Made by a program: the position numbers and the translations under genes
In this document: positions 24,150 through 37,125 of the stretch, one piece after another
Layout: the number at the start of each line of letters is the position of its first letter
Numbering within the stretch: position 1 is the first letter of the stretch
Source of the DNA: Metaphire vulgaris
Taxonomy: Eukaryota > Annelida > Clitellata > Crassiclitellata > Megascolecidae
Assembly: GCA_018105865.1 (NCBI GenBank)
Contig: CM030834.1
Span: 20,664,219-20,728,218, forward strand
Direction: 5' to 3'
Length of the DNA stretch: 64,000 nucleotides
Notes under the pieces: generated by a model
Seen by the model: only the letters and a program-made list of their open reading frames with translations
What the model was told of the DNA's origin: nothing
The model's database searches: none

Positions 24150-24252
24150 CCACGCCCATACAATTCATATTCAACAAAATATAAAGCCACGCCCACATTT
24201 GTCAAATTTTATAGCAGGCAAAGCCACGCCTATATATTTAAAACCACGCCCA
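24150..24252. promoter_or_regulatory. Four CCACGCCCA-type boxes
   Basis: CCACGCC[C/T] occurs at 24150, 24187, 24224 and 24244. The first three are exactly 37 bp apart, each preceded by AAG or AAAG. The core resembles KLF/SP family binding sites. The cluster is about 0.95 kb upstream of the reductase start ATG. It could be a regulatory array or simply an old 37-bp tandem repeat; binding is inferred. Confidence 0.4.
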
Positions 24253-24509
24253 TAATTTGAATATTAATATATGACGGTTGTTTGTTTAGTGTTTACCCAA
24301 CTCGCCCGACTGTAGCTGCGCCGAGAGCTCTAAGCCTCTAACTGCAACCCACATCCGACCAACTGCTCTTGCAGTGGCATTCCTTTCGCAGCCTCAGATT
24401 TTGGGATGCCACGGCAATGAATAATATTAATTATTCAGTTATCCAGTAGATGCATCATGAGTCACGGCCAATGCCTGCTTATTTTAAATTTCTTAGAAAC
24501 ACCTACGAA

Positions 24510-24885
24510 TACAGATAAATAAGTAAAATCTCGGCAATTTCGGTTCTTTAGCGCTTTCAAAAGCATCACCGCAGTAGCTCATTATTCTTAGGCGTTTAAT
24601 CTTAGTATGAAGTAGCTATAGACAAAGGTGGTGGTCATTGAAGCACGCCCATTAATCCAAGGGGTCATTTGTGGCTGAGAGCCTGGGACGTTACACCTGT
24701 GGAGGAAATTTTTTCGAAGAGAAATGCTTTGAGTTTAGTTTAAAATACTTGTGAAGATGTTGCAAGAAGTGAACAAAAATTGTAACTCAGAAAACCATTA
24801 GGGGCACTAACGTGGTTTGAACTCACTCCGCCAAACTACCGCTCTAGCGCGTAACCCATTCTACTATCTTCCGTTTACGTTTGGA
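24510..24885 (-). mobile_element. tRNA-headed SINE
   Basis: On the minus strand the element opens with a tRNA-like head: ATGGGTTACGCGCTAGAGCG (A-box region) and GAGTGAGTTCAAACCACG (B-box match to GGTTCAAATCC). The body and tail follow: TTTCCTCCACAGGTGTAAC, AAGAATAATGAGCTACTG, then GCGCTAAAGAA and CGAGATTTTACTT. The tail matches the 3' end of the LINE at 25017-25790. About 370 bp, apparently full length. Confidence 0.7.
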
Positions 24886-25016
24886 GAAATTGGAATTCTA
24901 CGTTTCTACGTTTCTAGACTGTCAATCCAGTGCATGTCCAACTAGACCTTTTGGATTTGGACTTGATTCTCAAGCGATTAGGGTTTGGTGCGCGATAAGC
25001 CGGCGCTTTCCGTATA

Positions 25017-25790
25017 TTGTCAAGTGACACTATAGAAGTTGATGCTTTTGACTCTTTTCTAAACTTCGAATCACAAATCTCCCAACTTTCAAAAGCCTGC
25101 TTTATTCATATTCGTGACCTTCGTCGCCTACGTCCTTGTCTTGATATTAAGACTGCGTTCACAATCGCCACCTCTATAGTCCACTCCAAATTAGATTACT
25201 GTAACTCCTCTACTATAACCTTCCCAAAGCCTCCATCAACAAATTGCAATCAATACAAAATGCTTTAGCTCGTGCTGTTACTATGTCACCTAAATTTCCC
25301 ATATTTGATACTAAAATCATTACGTACATTGGCTTAAAATAACTGAACGTATCCAATATAAGGCAGTCATCAAAACCTGTCTACCTTAGATCACTATTAA
25401 CCCCTCAGCCTCCTCGAGACACGCTCGTCATCTCATCTCACTCTGTCACGCCCGCTAAATCAGTCATCCCTGAAAATTTGCAACCATTCTCATATGCTGC
25501 ACCTGAAAAATCCCAGCTTCCCTTCGCACACTTGGACACTTTAAAACAATAAAATCTGATTCCTCATTTCCTATAATTTGCACTATCTCCTCAAGTCTTC
25601 AGGGCTTAAATCCTTCCTGTTTCTTAAAATTTCCGCCATAGCTGTAACAATTAAACGTTGATATTGACCATTGCCTGCTGATTATTTTAAGAGAGGCTGA
25701 GCGCCTCAAGAATAAGCAGCTACTGTTTGTCTTTCCAAGGCGCTATAGAAATCCACGAGATTTTACTTTACTTTACTTTACTTACTTTCA
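25017..25790 (+). mobile_element. CR1/L2-like LINE remnant with 3' end
   Basis: The plus strand encodes SQLSKACFIHIRDLRRLRPC, then IATSIVHSKLDYCNS, the reverse-transcriptase thumb region typical of CR1/L2-like elements, followed by decayed frames. The 3' untranslated part (25620-25790) has TTTCCGCCATAGCTGTAAC, AAGAATAAGCAGCTACTG, GCGCTATAGAAATCCACGAG and a (TTTAC)n tail. It is 5'-truncated and inactive, lying in the spacer between the reductase and arfaptin genes. Confidence 0.75.
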
Positions 25791-26044
25791 TTTTGATTTC
25801 AATGATTTGGTAAAGGCGTATCTGTTGTCTGGGGTAGACACGTTCTTAGTCACGGTACTTGCATTTCATCAAAAAAATCGAAGGAAAAGTTCGATTTAAT
25901 TTGTATGGACAAATTGCTTATTAAACGTTGGATGCTGGACTTATTCCTCATCTGCGCTGGTAAATAGAAAAATCGCACTAAAGAATTTACAACGATATCC
26001 AATATTGTTTAGCAGTTTGTAGGACTAATTTTAAATTATAATAA

Positions 26045-26650
26045 ATAATAATCACAAGGTTTAAAGTGGTTCTGAAGGGTCTGCCCAGTGTGAGAACCAC
26101 TATTTCGCCCATCCAATCTAGTATCCAATAGTACTAAGGTTTTTATTTTGAAACCATTTACACTAGTAGCCATTAATCATTACTATCCTCTCTTCTAGTT
26201 CATTATGTTTACCACTCGTGCACAAAAAATGCTGTTTGTGTCTCCCAATCCGTTTCTGAAGCAGTTCATGCTGTGTCCTCGGTTCCACCATACTGTTTTG
26301 TTGCAAAAATCTTTTTCTTAGTCTAGATTGCTTTAAGCTGTTGTGCATGATGACCCTTAAACCACTCCTCAGTTGTAGCATTTAGTCCCTTCCCAACTAG
26401 CTCAAACTTCTTTCCAGTATGCATCACAGAGCAGCATTTATTTGTATTAAAAAGCGTTTGCCGGTCAGCTGACCGCTCAGGTGGTCTATTTAGGTCTTCT
26501 TGTAAAATCATTACCTCTGCTTCAACACCACTCTGTCCACACTGTTTTGTGTCGTCAACACAGTTTGAAATCTTTGATATTATATCTTCAGCAATATCAT
26601 TGATATATATTAAAAACAATAGAGGTCCCAACACTGAACCATGTAGCACC
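26045..26650 (-). mobile_element. Non-LTR retrotransposon remnant with hairpin 3' end
   Basis: The minus strand encodes GSVLGPLLFLIYINDIAEDI, then CVDDTKQ, the reverse-transcriptase motif block including a decayed F-ADD (here C-VDD), followed by frame breaks. Its 3' end (26045-26105) forms a GTGGTTC/GAACCAC stem around GGGTCTGCCC and ends in an ATT-rich tail. The same 3' end recurs at 61185-61245 beside a long (AAT)n tract. Confidence 0.7.
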
Positions 26651-26883
26651 TTACTTATTATATATTTATTTAGTGCAGATCATGGTTTGCTATGGCAGTA
26701 CTAACTTGGATGCTACCAGTTCATTCAGTCCGTTTAATATATATTTTGTAGTGACATTTTACTATTGCATAATTGTTCTATATTTCTGAATTTTAGAGCA
26801 CTGAAACTGTGGCATATAATACCGCGATTGCCGATGCGACTGTCGTCTTACATTGGTGAATTATATATATTTCAACTTTTGAA

Positions 26884-27648
26884 ATGGCTTACAGTTCATC
26901 TCATGGTACCGTAAATAATAGACCACACGTTGACTCAGACGATGACGATAAATTTGAAAGAGATTTAAAGGAAATTCTCAGTGAAGGCAGCAACAGTAAC
27001 AACCACAGCAACAGCACTGGGCACGCTGAGCTTGGCTCCGGGATGGCCCGGGTTGGTGGTAGCAGCAGCGCCGCCACTGGTCAGGCATATCGTCCAAACA
27101 CATTGCCACCTGGAACACATTCTGCAACTGTGAAATCATCAGTTATTGCTCCAGGTAGCTTGTATTGCTATGATGTCATTTGCAGTCTTGTAGACAATAA
27201 CATAAAACGGTTATATATATATGAGAGGATTTCAGTTCTAACCAAGTCAGATAGTATGACGTTAAACTGATTGTATCAGTGTTGGTTTTTGTAAAATACT
27301 TGAACTTATCTTGTGCTGCGATAAAAACCAGTTATTGGAGAAGCTTAAATATAATCTTGGTTTGTCCAATTTATACACAGACGACAGGCGCTCGTATCTC
27401 TTATCTGAAAATTATTTGTATGTATGACTAATCTTATTGGCTAGAATTTTCTATGCTTGAAGTGAAGTATTACTGTCTTCAGTCTGTGCTGACCAAGAAC
27501 AGTGGATTGTCAAAATGAATTACTATCCAGAAATTAAAGCATTTCTTCCAGAATATTGCCGACTTGGTTTAATTAGTTCTGATCAACAAAATTTATGCAC
27601 CAAAAGCTTTGGTTTCATGCCTTAGCTTTTGTTGCCATATGTAACCTG

Positions 27649-27687
<39 letters not shown>

Positions 27688-29878
27688 CCTCTTTTTCTCT
27701 TTCTCTCTTTCTTTGTTTTCTTTAATGATGACAGGAGTATGAGTGTCAGATTTCCCTGAGATGAGCATTGATATTTTTATCAGATGATGGTTTCTCTCAT
27801 TTGAATTGCTTTCTCCTTTGACAAATGTTGCATCTTATCTTATACAGTACACTGTATAAATATGGTAGTAAATGATCATTGCATAGATACTGTTCTTGTA
27901 GCAACTAGCAACATTCCACTGTCGAGTCCCGATCACACTCGCATCACTCCGGCGCGAAGTGGCACTCTTCAACCAGTACCTGCATCCCCGCTATCAAAGA
28001 TTGACAGTCTAAAGACCTGGTCGTTTAACACCTACAAGTTCACGAGGCAAATGCTGTCGGAACGCCTCGGACGTGGCTCGAAGACGGTCGACGCAGACCT
28101 CGAGGCGCAGATAGAGCTGCTGCGAGACACGCAGCTGAAGTACGCGAACATCTTGCGTCTGGCGCAGGCGCTGTCCAATCACTTCCGCCAGATGACGCAG
28201 ACGCAGCAGTCGTTGAGCGATGCGTTCAACGATCTGTCGCAGAAGAATCCGGAGCTGAGAGAAGAGTTCCTCTACAACTCAGAAACTCAGAGAGTGCTCT
28301 ACAAAAATGGAGAGACACTTCTAGGTAGGAGGCTTCTACTTCTAATGCATATACTTTTTGTGATAAAACTTGACAGCTGAAGAAAATACTTATGATAATT
28401 TGTTTTAGATTTCCGCTGCATATGTTCTGCGTGATCCCTATTTATCCAAAGGCAATTTTTCAGCTTGCAATTATAAAATATTTGATTGATGCATGCATTG
28501 TAATGCAATTTTAATAGTATGCGTTGTAATGTAATTTTAATAGTAGGCAGGAGTCCACATCGAAGGAGTCTTAGTCATAAATCATGCCTATTTTGTCCTA
28601 ATTTTGTATATTTTGTTCTAAATTGGCTTCAGTCTACTCTTAATATTTCAAACTAAATTGTATTTTGGCAACTGAAATGATTTAAGATAATCATCTTTGA
28701 AATTACGGGACACTTCGGCTTTATTTACGGCTGAATGTATGCCATCGATTTTATTTGTAAACGTAGGAGCTCTGAACTTCTTCACTTCAACATTGAATAC
28801 TTTGTGTACTAAAACAATGGATGACACTTTGATTACCATCAAGCAATACGAAGCAGCCAGGTGAGATCGAGCTGTCGTCAACTAAAAAAATATAAGTCTT
28901 CACTTGTTTTTCTTCATTTGGAGTATTTGAAAATTACTGCTATAAAATATGTAACTCTTTTTGCCTTTATTTGTAGTGGTTATTAGTTAACTCTTTGACA
29001 ACTGGCTGGCTGTAGTAGACTTGCTATTGGTAAATTATATTTTCCCTGTAGTGACTTTTATTGGGGTTTGGTAAGTTTACTTTGGGGGATTTGCAATTCT
29101 GAGGCCATAAATATTGAAAAGTTGATGTCATCAAACATCTGTGAAGTGCTCTGCCAATGTACTAGTACACTTGTATATTTAGAGTTGAGTACGACGCATA
29201 TCGCACTGACTTGGAGGCGCTGCAGTCATTGCCAAAAGATTCGAGCGCAGCGCACAAACTCGAGGATGCACAGCACAGATTTCAGATACACAAGGATAAG
29301 TTTGACAGGCTTCGTTCAGATATTTCAGTGAAGATGAAATTTCTAGATGAAAATCGAGTAAGCCATAAGCTGAAGTTTTCCTTTTATTTATTCTGTCTGT
29401 ATTTGACGGGATCTGTTCTTAGGGAGCTTTCAAAATTGTTTAGTGTTATAGGTTATTGCTTGAATTGATACTAACAGGATTGCTTTGTTCTGTTGTTATT
29501 TTTATAGTAGTCTTGCACTGCCCAGGATTGTATAACCGCTTTTATTGATGTGCTTTAACTTCAGTTTGAATTTCGACACAAGAACAGATTAGTTTTAAGA
29601 TCTTATTTTCAGCAATGTTGATATTTTGAGCTAGTTATCTATTGCACTTGGACTTTGTTGTAATGTGCTTGAGTGTTGCCAGTTGCATGTGAGTTTTGTG
29701 GCTGTTCTTCTGGTTGCAGGTCAAAGTGATGCACAAGCAGCTGCTGCTGTTTCACAATGCCGTGGCGTCGTATTTCTCGGGGAACCAGTGCGCTCTCGAA
29801 GACACTCTGAAGCAGTTCAACATCAAGTTGAAGGCCCCAAATTCTGACAAACTGTCTTGGTTGGAATCTCTCAACTAG
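26884..29878 (+). CDS. ARFIP1: Arfaptin (BAR-domain Arf/Arl/Rac-binding protein), complete
   Basis: Exons: 26884-27154, 27902-28324, 28767-28860, 29183-29357 and 29720-29878; phases close to 1,122 nt, 373 residues, the same size as human ARFIP1. The N-terminus is low-complexity (acidic [16 protein letters not shown], then Asn/Ser and Gly/Ser runs). The arfaptin-homology BAR domain starts around [20 protein letters not shown] and continues through [60 protein letters not shown] and [15 protein letters not shown]. The basic helix just before the BAR domain is the phosphoinositide-binding segment in this family. Role: dimeric curvature-sensing protein of the trans-Golgi that binds small GTPases. 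Splice sites are all GT-AG. Assignment to ARFIP1 rather than ARFIP2 rests on length only; an invertebrate may have one co-ortholog. Confidence 0.95.
27650..27718. repeat. (CT)n tract
   Basis: Polypyrimidine CT repeat in arfaptin intron 1. Confidence 0.9.
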
Positions 29879-31870
29879 CAGCAGCATCTATGCAGGCCAT
29901 TAGTTAATGGTCACTGAAGGAACTTGTTGCATGTACTAAATATGGCGATTATTACTTTTGTCTATAAAAATTTTGGGGGTAATTTACAATCGTTGATGAT
30001 CTTTCTTTTCATGGCCTGTTTGATTCAGGATGAATATGTGACCATATCTTACTGACTGACTGTATGATAATTTTTTGGTGGTATCGTCTCAGCTTTGCTC
30101 TTGTGCCTATATACTGGACTATGGATACAAGGTTATTTCTTTTGCTCTTAATATTTTCTTTGCTTCTTCGACTTTTTCGCATTATTCGATGTTATCGGTG
30201 AGTGTCTGTAGATATTCAGTACCTGCTCTGTGTTCAATTTGGTTCTAATTCTTTTTGTTAGTTTTCCATCTGTTATAGTATATAACAGTGAAACCATTAT
30301 TTACCATAGCTTTGTGCAAGAGCATGCGCATGTATAATGCTCTTTTTGCATATAATTGCTGTGGCTTCACATTCCACGTGACCATTTAGTTAATTTGGGT
30401 CCAGTGCTACAACAATCAATAAGTTAGTGTCATCTACGTAATATTTTTATGTAGAGTTAGTTGACTGGTTTCCCTATTACTCTTACTTGGTATTTTCCAC
30501 TATTGTTTTTCTAATCCAAGTACAATTTATTGCCCATAATTCTTCCAGATTTCAGACCTACCATACCACACATAATTGACTCATTCAGTTATGTTGCAGC
30601 TATGTATTTTATTTTGAATTTTGTACTGAAGCATTTACTAGTCTCAATACCTTGGGCAAGAGTCAAAGATGCAGGCAGTCATGCATTAGACTATTTGTTA
30701 ATTGGTAGTTTGCAAGGTAGTTTGTTGTTCCTTGAAAATTGTGTTAGATCTTACTTATCACTTGGTCGTGGGTTTTTTTATATTAATACTAAACACTCGA
30801 TTTGTACTCAAAGAATATGTGTGTAAAGTTTTTTGTAAAGGCAGTGAGTCATTATAATGTAATAATTGGTGTCTGATTATTTTGATTTAAGTTGTATTTT
30901 GCCAAGCTGCTTGTCACATGGTGTTCTAAGTTACTTGTCAGTCTATGATGTAAAAATGTTCTCTTTTTTTTTACAAATATACAGATTTAACAGGTCAAAC
31001 TGTAATGAAATGGCAGTCAATGCTACTAGCATTCATTCGTCTTTCAGATTAGTTTTAAGATCTAATTTTCAGCAATTTGATATTTTGAACTATTTAGCTA
31101 TTAAATGTTTATTTGTCCAAAAAGATTGATATAGCAGATCTCTACTGTGTATAGAGTTGTTATCATGAAACAATTCATTGTAATCTTAGCAGTTATAGCA
31201 AGAAATGTGATGCTATATAGCCGGCATTGTCTCCCTTGCTAAATCTGATTAAATTTTCAAACAGCTGTATAATAGCTCAGGTAGTACTTAGCAAATGTGG
31301 GAGATTGGTAACCAAACGCAAGTGTTGCATTGAATTAGATGTATTTGCAGCTAGTTTAATTATGTAGTGCAGTATGTTGTAACACACTTAGATGGTTAGT
31401 GATTGGTCAAAGCTGTTGTTGAGACCAGATTTAGTGATGATAATTTAGTTTGTGCCGCATAAAGTTGCTGTTATTGGCGCATAATGGTACTCATAACAGC
31501 CAGTTAAATAATTATCTATTGTGTAAATGTGCTGCTTATGAAAGAGACTAAAAGATCCTCTACTCATTATGCGTAGGATTACAGGATTCAAATTTATTCT
31601 TGGTTCTCGGTCGGATAGCCCTGTAGTAAATTCTCAAACATTTCAATGGTCATTAATTATATTTGTACTACAATATCAGCCGTCCATCTGTAGTTTACTA
31701 TTGTCAGTGATTTTACTTACTTATTAATAAATCAAGCATTGTTGTCATTTCCACCAATTGTGGCACTGATGTCCAGAAACAAGCTATTTCCATATTTTGA
31801 ATCCACCACTAAGCTTGCCACAAGAAGATGTATCGGCATGATTATAGAGCAAGATATGATGGGTACGCAT

Positions 31871-32008
31871 TAAGGGGCTCATCCATAAAGTACATTCACA
31901 AAAAGGGCATATTTTCAACCGCCCGTTTGCACACCATACATACACATAACCTCCTAAATCAAACTCCCTCTCCCTCAGTGCATACACACTATATGGATGG
32001 GCCCTAAG
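31871..32008. mobile_element. Small MITE with TAAG duplications
   Basis: A 130-bp element (31875-32004) has inverted ends GGGCTCATCCAT and GGGCCCATCCAT (11 of 12) flanked by TAAG on both sides. No coding capacity. The superfamily is not certain. Confidence 0.65.
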
Positions 32009-32691
32009 GTCATATTTCTGACCTGGCTAGCAGACTCTGAAGATATTGGCTTTGATGTTCACCTGCATAACTCAACCATTGCAATATGTTTCTAATTCTG
32101 TTGAACTTTTTGGCCATTGAGCATGATTCAGGTAGAGTAAATTTAAAAAAAAAATTGTCTTAGATTTCTTTTGTTATTAGCAGAATTGTTCGGATATATA
32201 TTTGTTTTTAAATGTACATTGAAGCAGCCGAGCTGTTTTAATGTTGCAATGCATACAGATTTTAATAACCTGCCAGTAGCATTGTGGTGTAATCAGCTTT
32301 TGTTCATTTCAATTTCAGTTACTATAGAAATTTTACCAGCCACCTATATCGATTGTGTCATTCATAGCTATTTGACTGTATGTGCAATAATCTGTATGTA
32401 AAGGTGATAGCCCTAATAATAGATTAACCTTAGTCAGCTATATATTTGGCATTTCTAAAGAATTTATGAGAATGTGCAATTAATTTCGAGTTTTTAGCAA
32501 AGCATGAAGTTGTAGATAAAATGGTCAGAATAAAATTATGCAATTTGGTAAAATGTCAACCTTTTTACTTGCTAGATACTGTACTTTAAAACTCTATATA
32601 AATTTTGATTTATCACAAATGTTTTCGTGTTGATTTTAGTTTGCAAAATAACATCAGGCTACTAGATTCAGTGTGCTTTCACTATATTGCC

Positions 32692-32694
<3 letters not shown>

Positions 32695-32756
<62 letters not shown>

Positions 32757-32774
32757 ATGTGTGTGTGTGTGTGT
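32695..32774. repeat. (TA)n(GT)n compound microsatellite
   Basis: TA repeat passing into TATG/TG repeats, just downstream of the MRPS23 3' end. Confidence 0.95.
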
Positions 32775-32817
32775 CATTTAATTTTTTTTTAACAACAACC
32801 TTTAATTACAGTCAGAC

Positions 32818-32823
32818 TTTATT
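32818..32823 (-). terminator. Polyadenylation signal of MRPS23
   Basis: AATAAA on the minus strand, 35 nt beyond the MRPS23 stop codon. Confidence 0.65.
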
Positions 32824-32857
32824 TTCGTTAACGTGCATAATAATCGAAAACCTATGT

Positions 32858-36141
<3,284 letters not shown>

Positions 36142-37125
36142 TTCCAATTAACAACACGCCGTGGAACTCAAGCCGTTCACCTCGGAGTTTCAATCATATG
36201 TAATAAAAATCTCGTGGATTTATATAGCTCATTGTGTAGTAGTACAGTAGCTGCTGATTCTTGGGCGATAGAGAAAAGGTAATTGATCACCCAGACAGTA
36301 ATCAATATATTTGATGAATACCTCTACTATTGCGCCATGTGCACAACTATTTACAAGCACTTCATTGGGTATTAGAAATGGTCAGTGCTGACAGTCAGCG
36401 GGGACGCGCGGGACCTAAGTTCCCTCACCTTTTTAGACCATAAAATTTTTTCCCAGAATTTTTCAATATTTGTTCCAATATTGTAAAAGCACAGTGTACT
36501 CGTTAAAAAAACTATTAAGTAAAGAATTAAAAAGAGCTATGGAAATGTAAATGATGGCTACCCATAGTTCGTTAGGGTTAGGTTAGGGTTGTGTCAAGAG
36601 AGTTCCTGTACTTTTTTCACAGACTTTCAGCACTAGAAATGGTGCCATGGAAGTAGATAATTATTGTAATTGTGATTTCCTTTCGTTCGTACAGAAATTA
36701 AGTTAATCACATTATATTTTTAATGTGCCATTTATCCAGACGATAAATTCGGTAGGCCCATTATACACTATTTAGACCTTATTGAGGTTTACTGAATATT
36801 TTTTAAAATTTTAATCGTTATTATTTATCATACATACATATATTGCGTTGGTCCCATTATAGAAGCTAATGGCATACACTCGAATTCATTCATAAAAATA
36901 ATGTCAATGTCACATAAATCAGTGAAGCAGTAAGGGTTAGCAAATGCCTGCTATTGTTTTTATGAGATAAATAACATTTAAGAAAAAGAAAGGCGCTAAA
37001 CTTTTCCAATAATAACAGGACTTTTGAGTATTGTATCTCTATGTTGCCGTATCTGTTTTTGTTTGCATTTGTGAATTTGTTTATTTAAATAAATTTTAAG
37101 TTAAAATAGCAATTCTTGAATTAGG
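36142..37125. promoter_or_regulatory. Divergent spacer MRPS23 / ZNHIT3
   Basis: The 984 bp between two outward-facing start codons should hold the promoters of both genes. A minus-strand SINE tail copy (36205-36280, AATCTCGTGGATTTATATAG, then GCTGCTGATTCTTGGGCGAT) is inserted 70 bp from the MRPS23 ATG. A telomere-like TTAGGGTTAGGTTAGGGTT lies at 36572-36590. No TATA box could be assigned. Shared promoter use is inferred from orientation. Confidence 0.45.

Larger units (their letters stand above)
29879..32857. other. Convergent spacer between arfaptin and MRPS23
   Basis: AT-rich, including the arfaptin 3' UTR. Around 31030-31085 is a near copy of 29583-29640 (TTAGTTTTAAGATC, then ATTTTCAGCAAT), a short dispersed duplication. 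It also contains the MITE at 31871-32008. A distant AATAAA occurs near 31725. No further gene was seen. Confidence 0.5.

Noticed and set aside
24820..24885. Possible tRNA gene on the minus strand
   Set aside because: A/B boxes are present but no clean cloverleaf or acceptor stem, and it leads into a SINE body. Treated as a SINE head.
29639..29887. Minus and alternative plus frames over arfaptin exon 5
   Set aside because: Shadows of the conserved BAR-domain exon.
36572..36590. TTAGGGTTAGG run resembling telomere repeat (also irregular at 45555-45605)
   Set aside because: Too short and irregular for an interstitial telomere. Likely simple-sequence chance.
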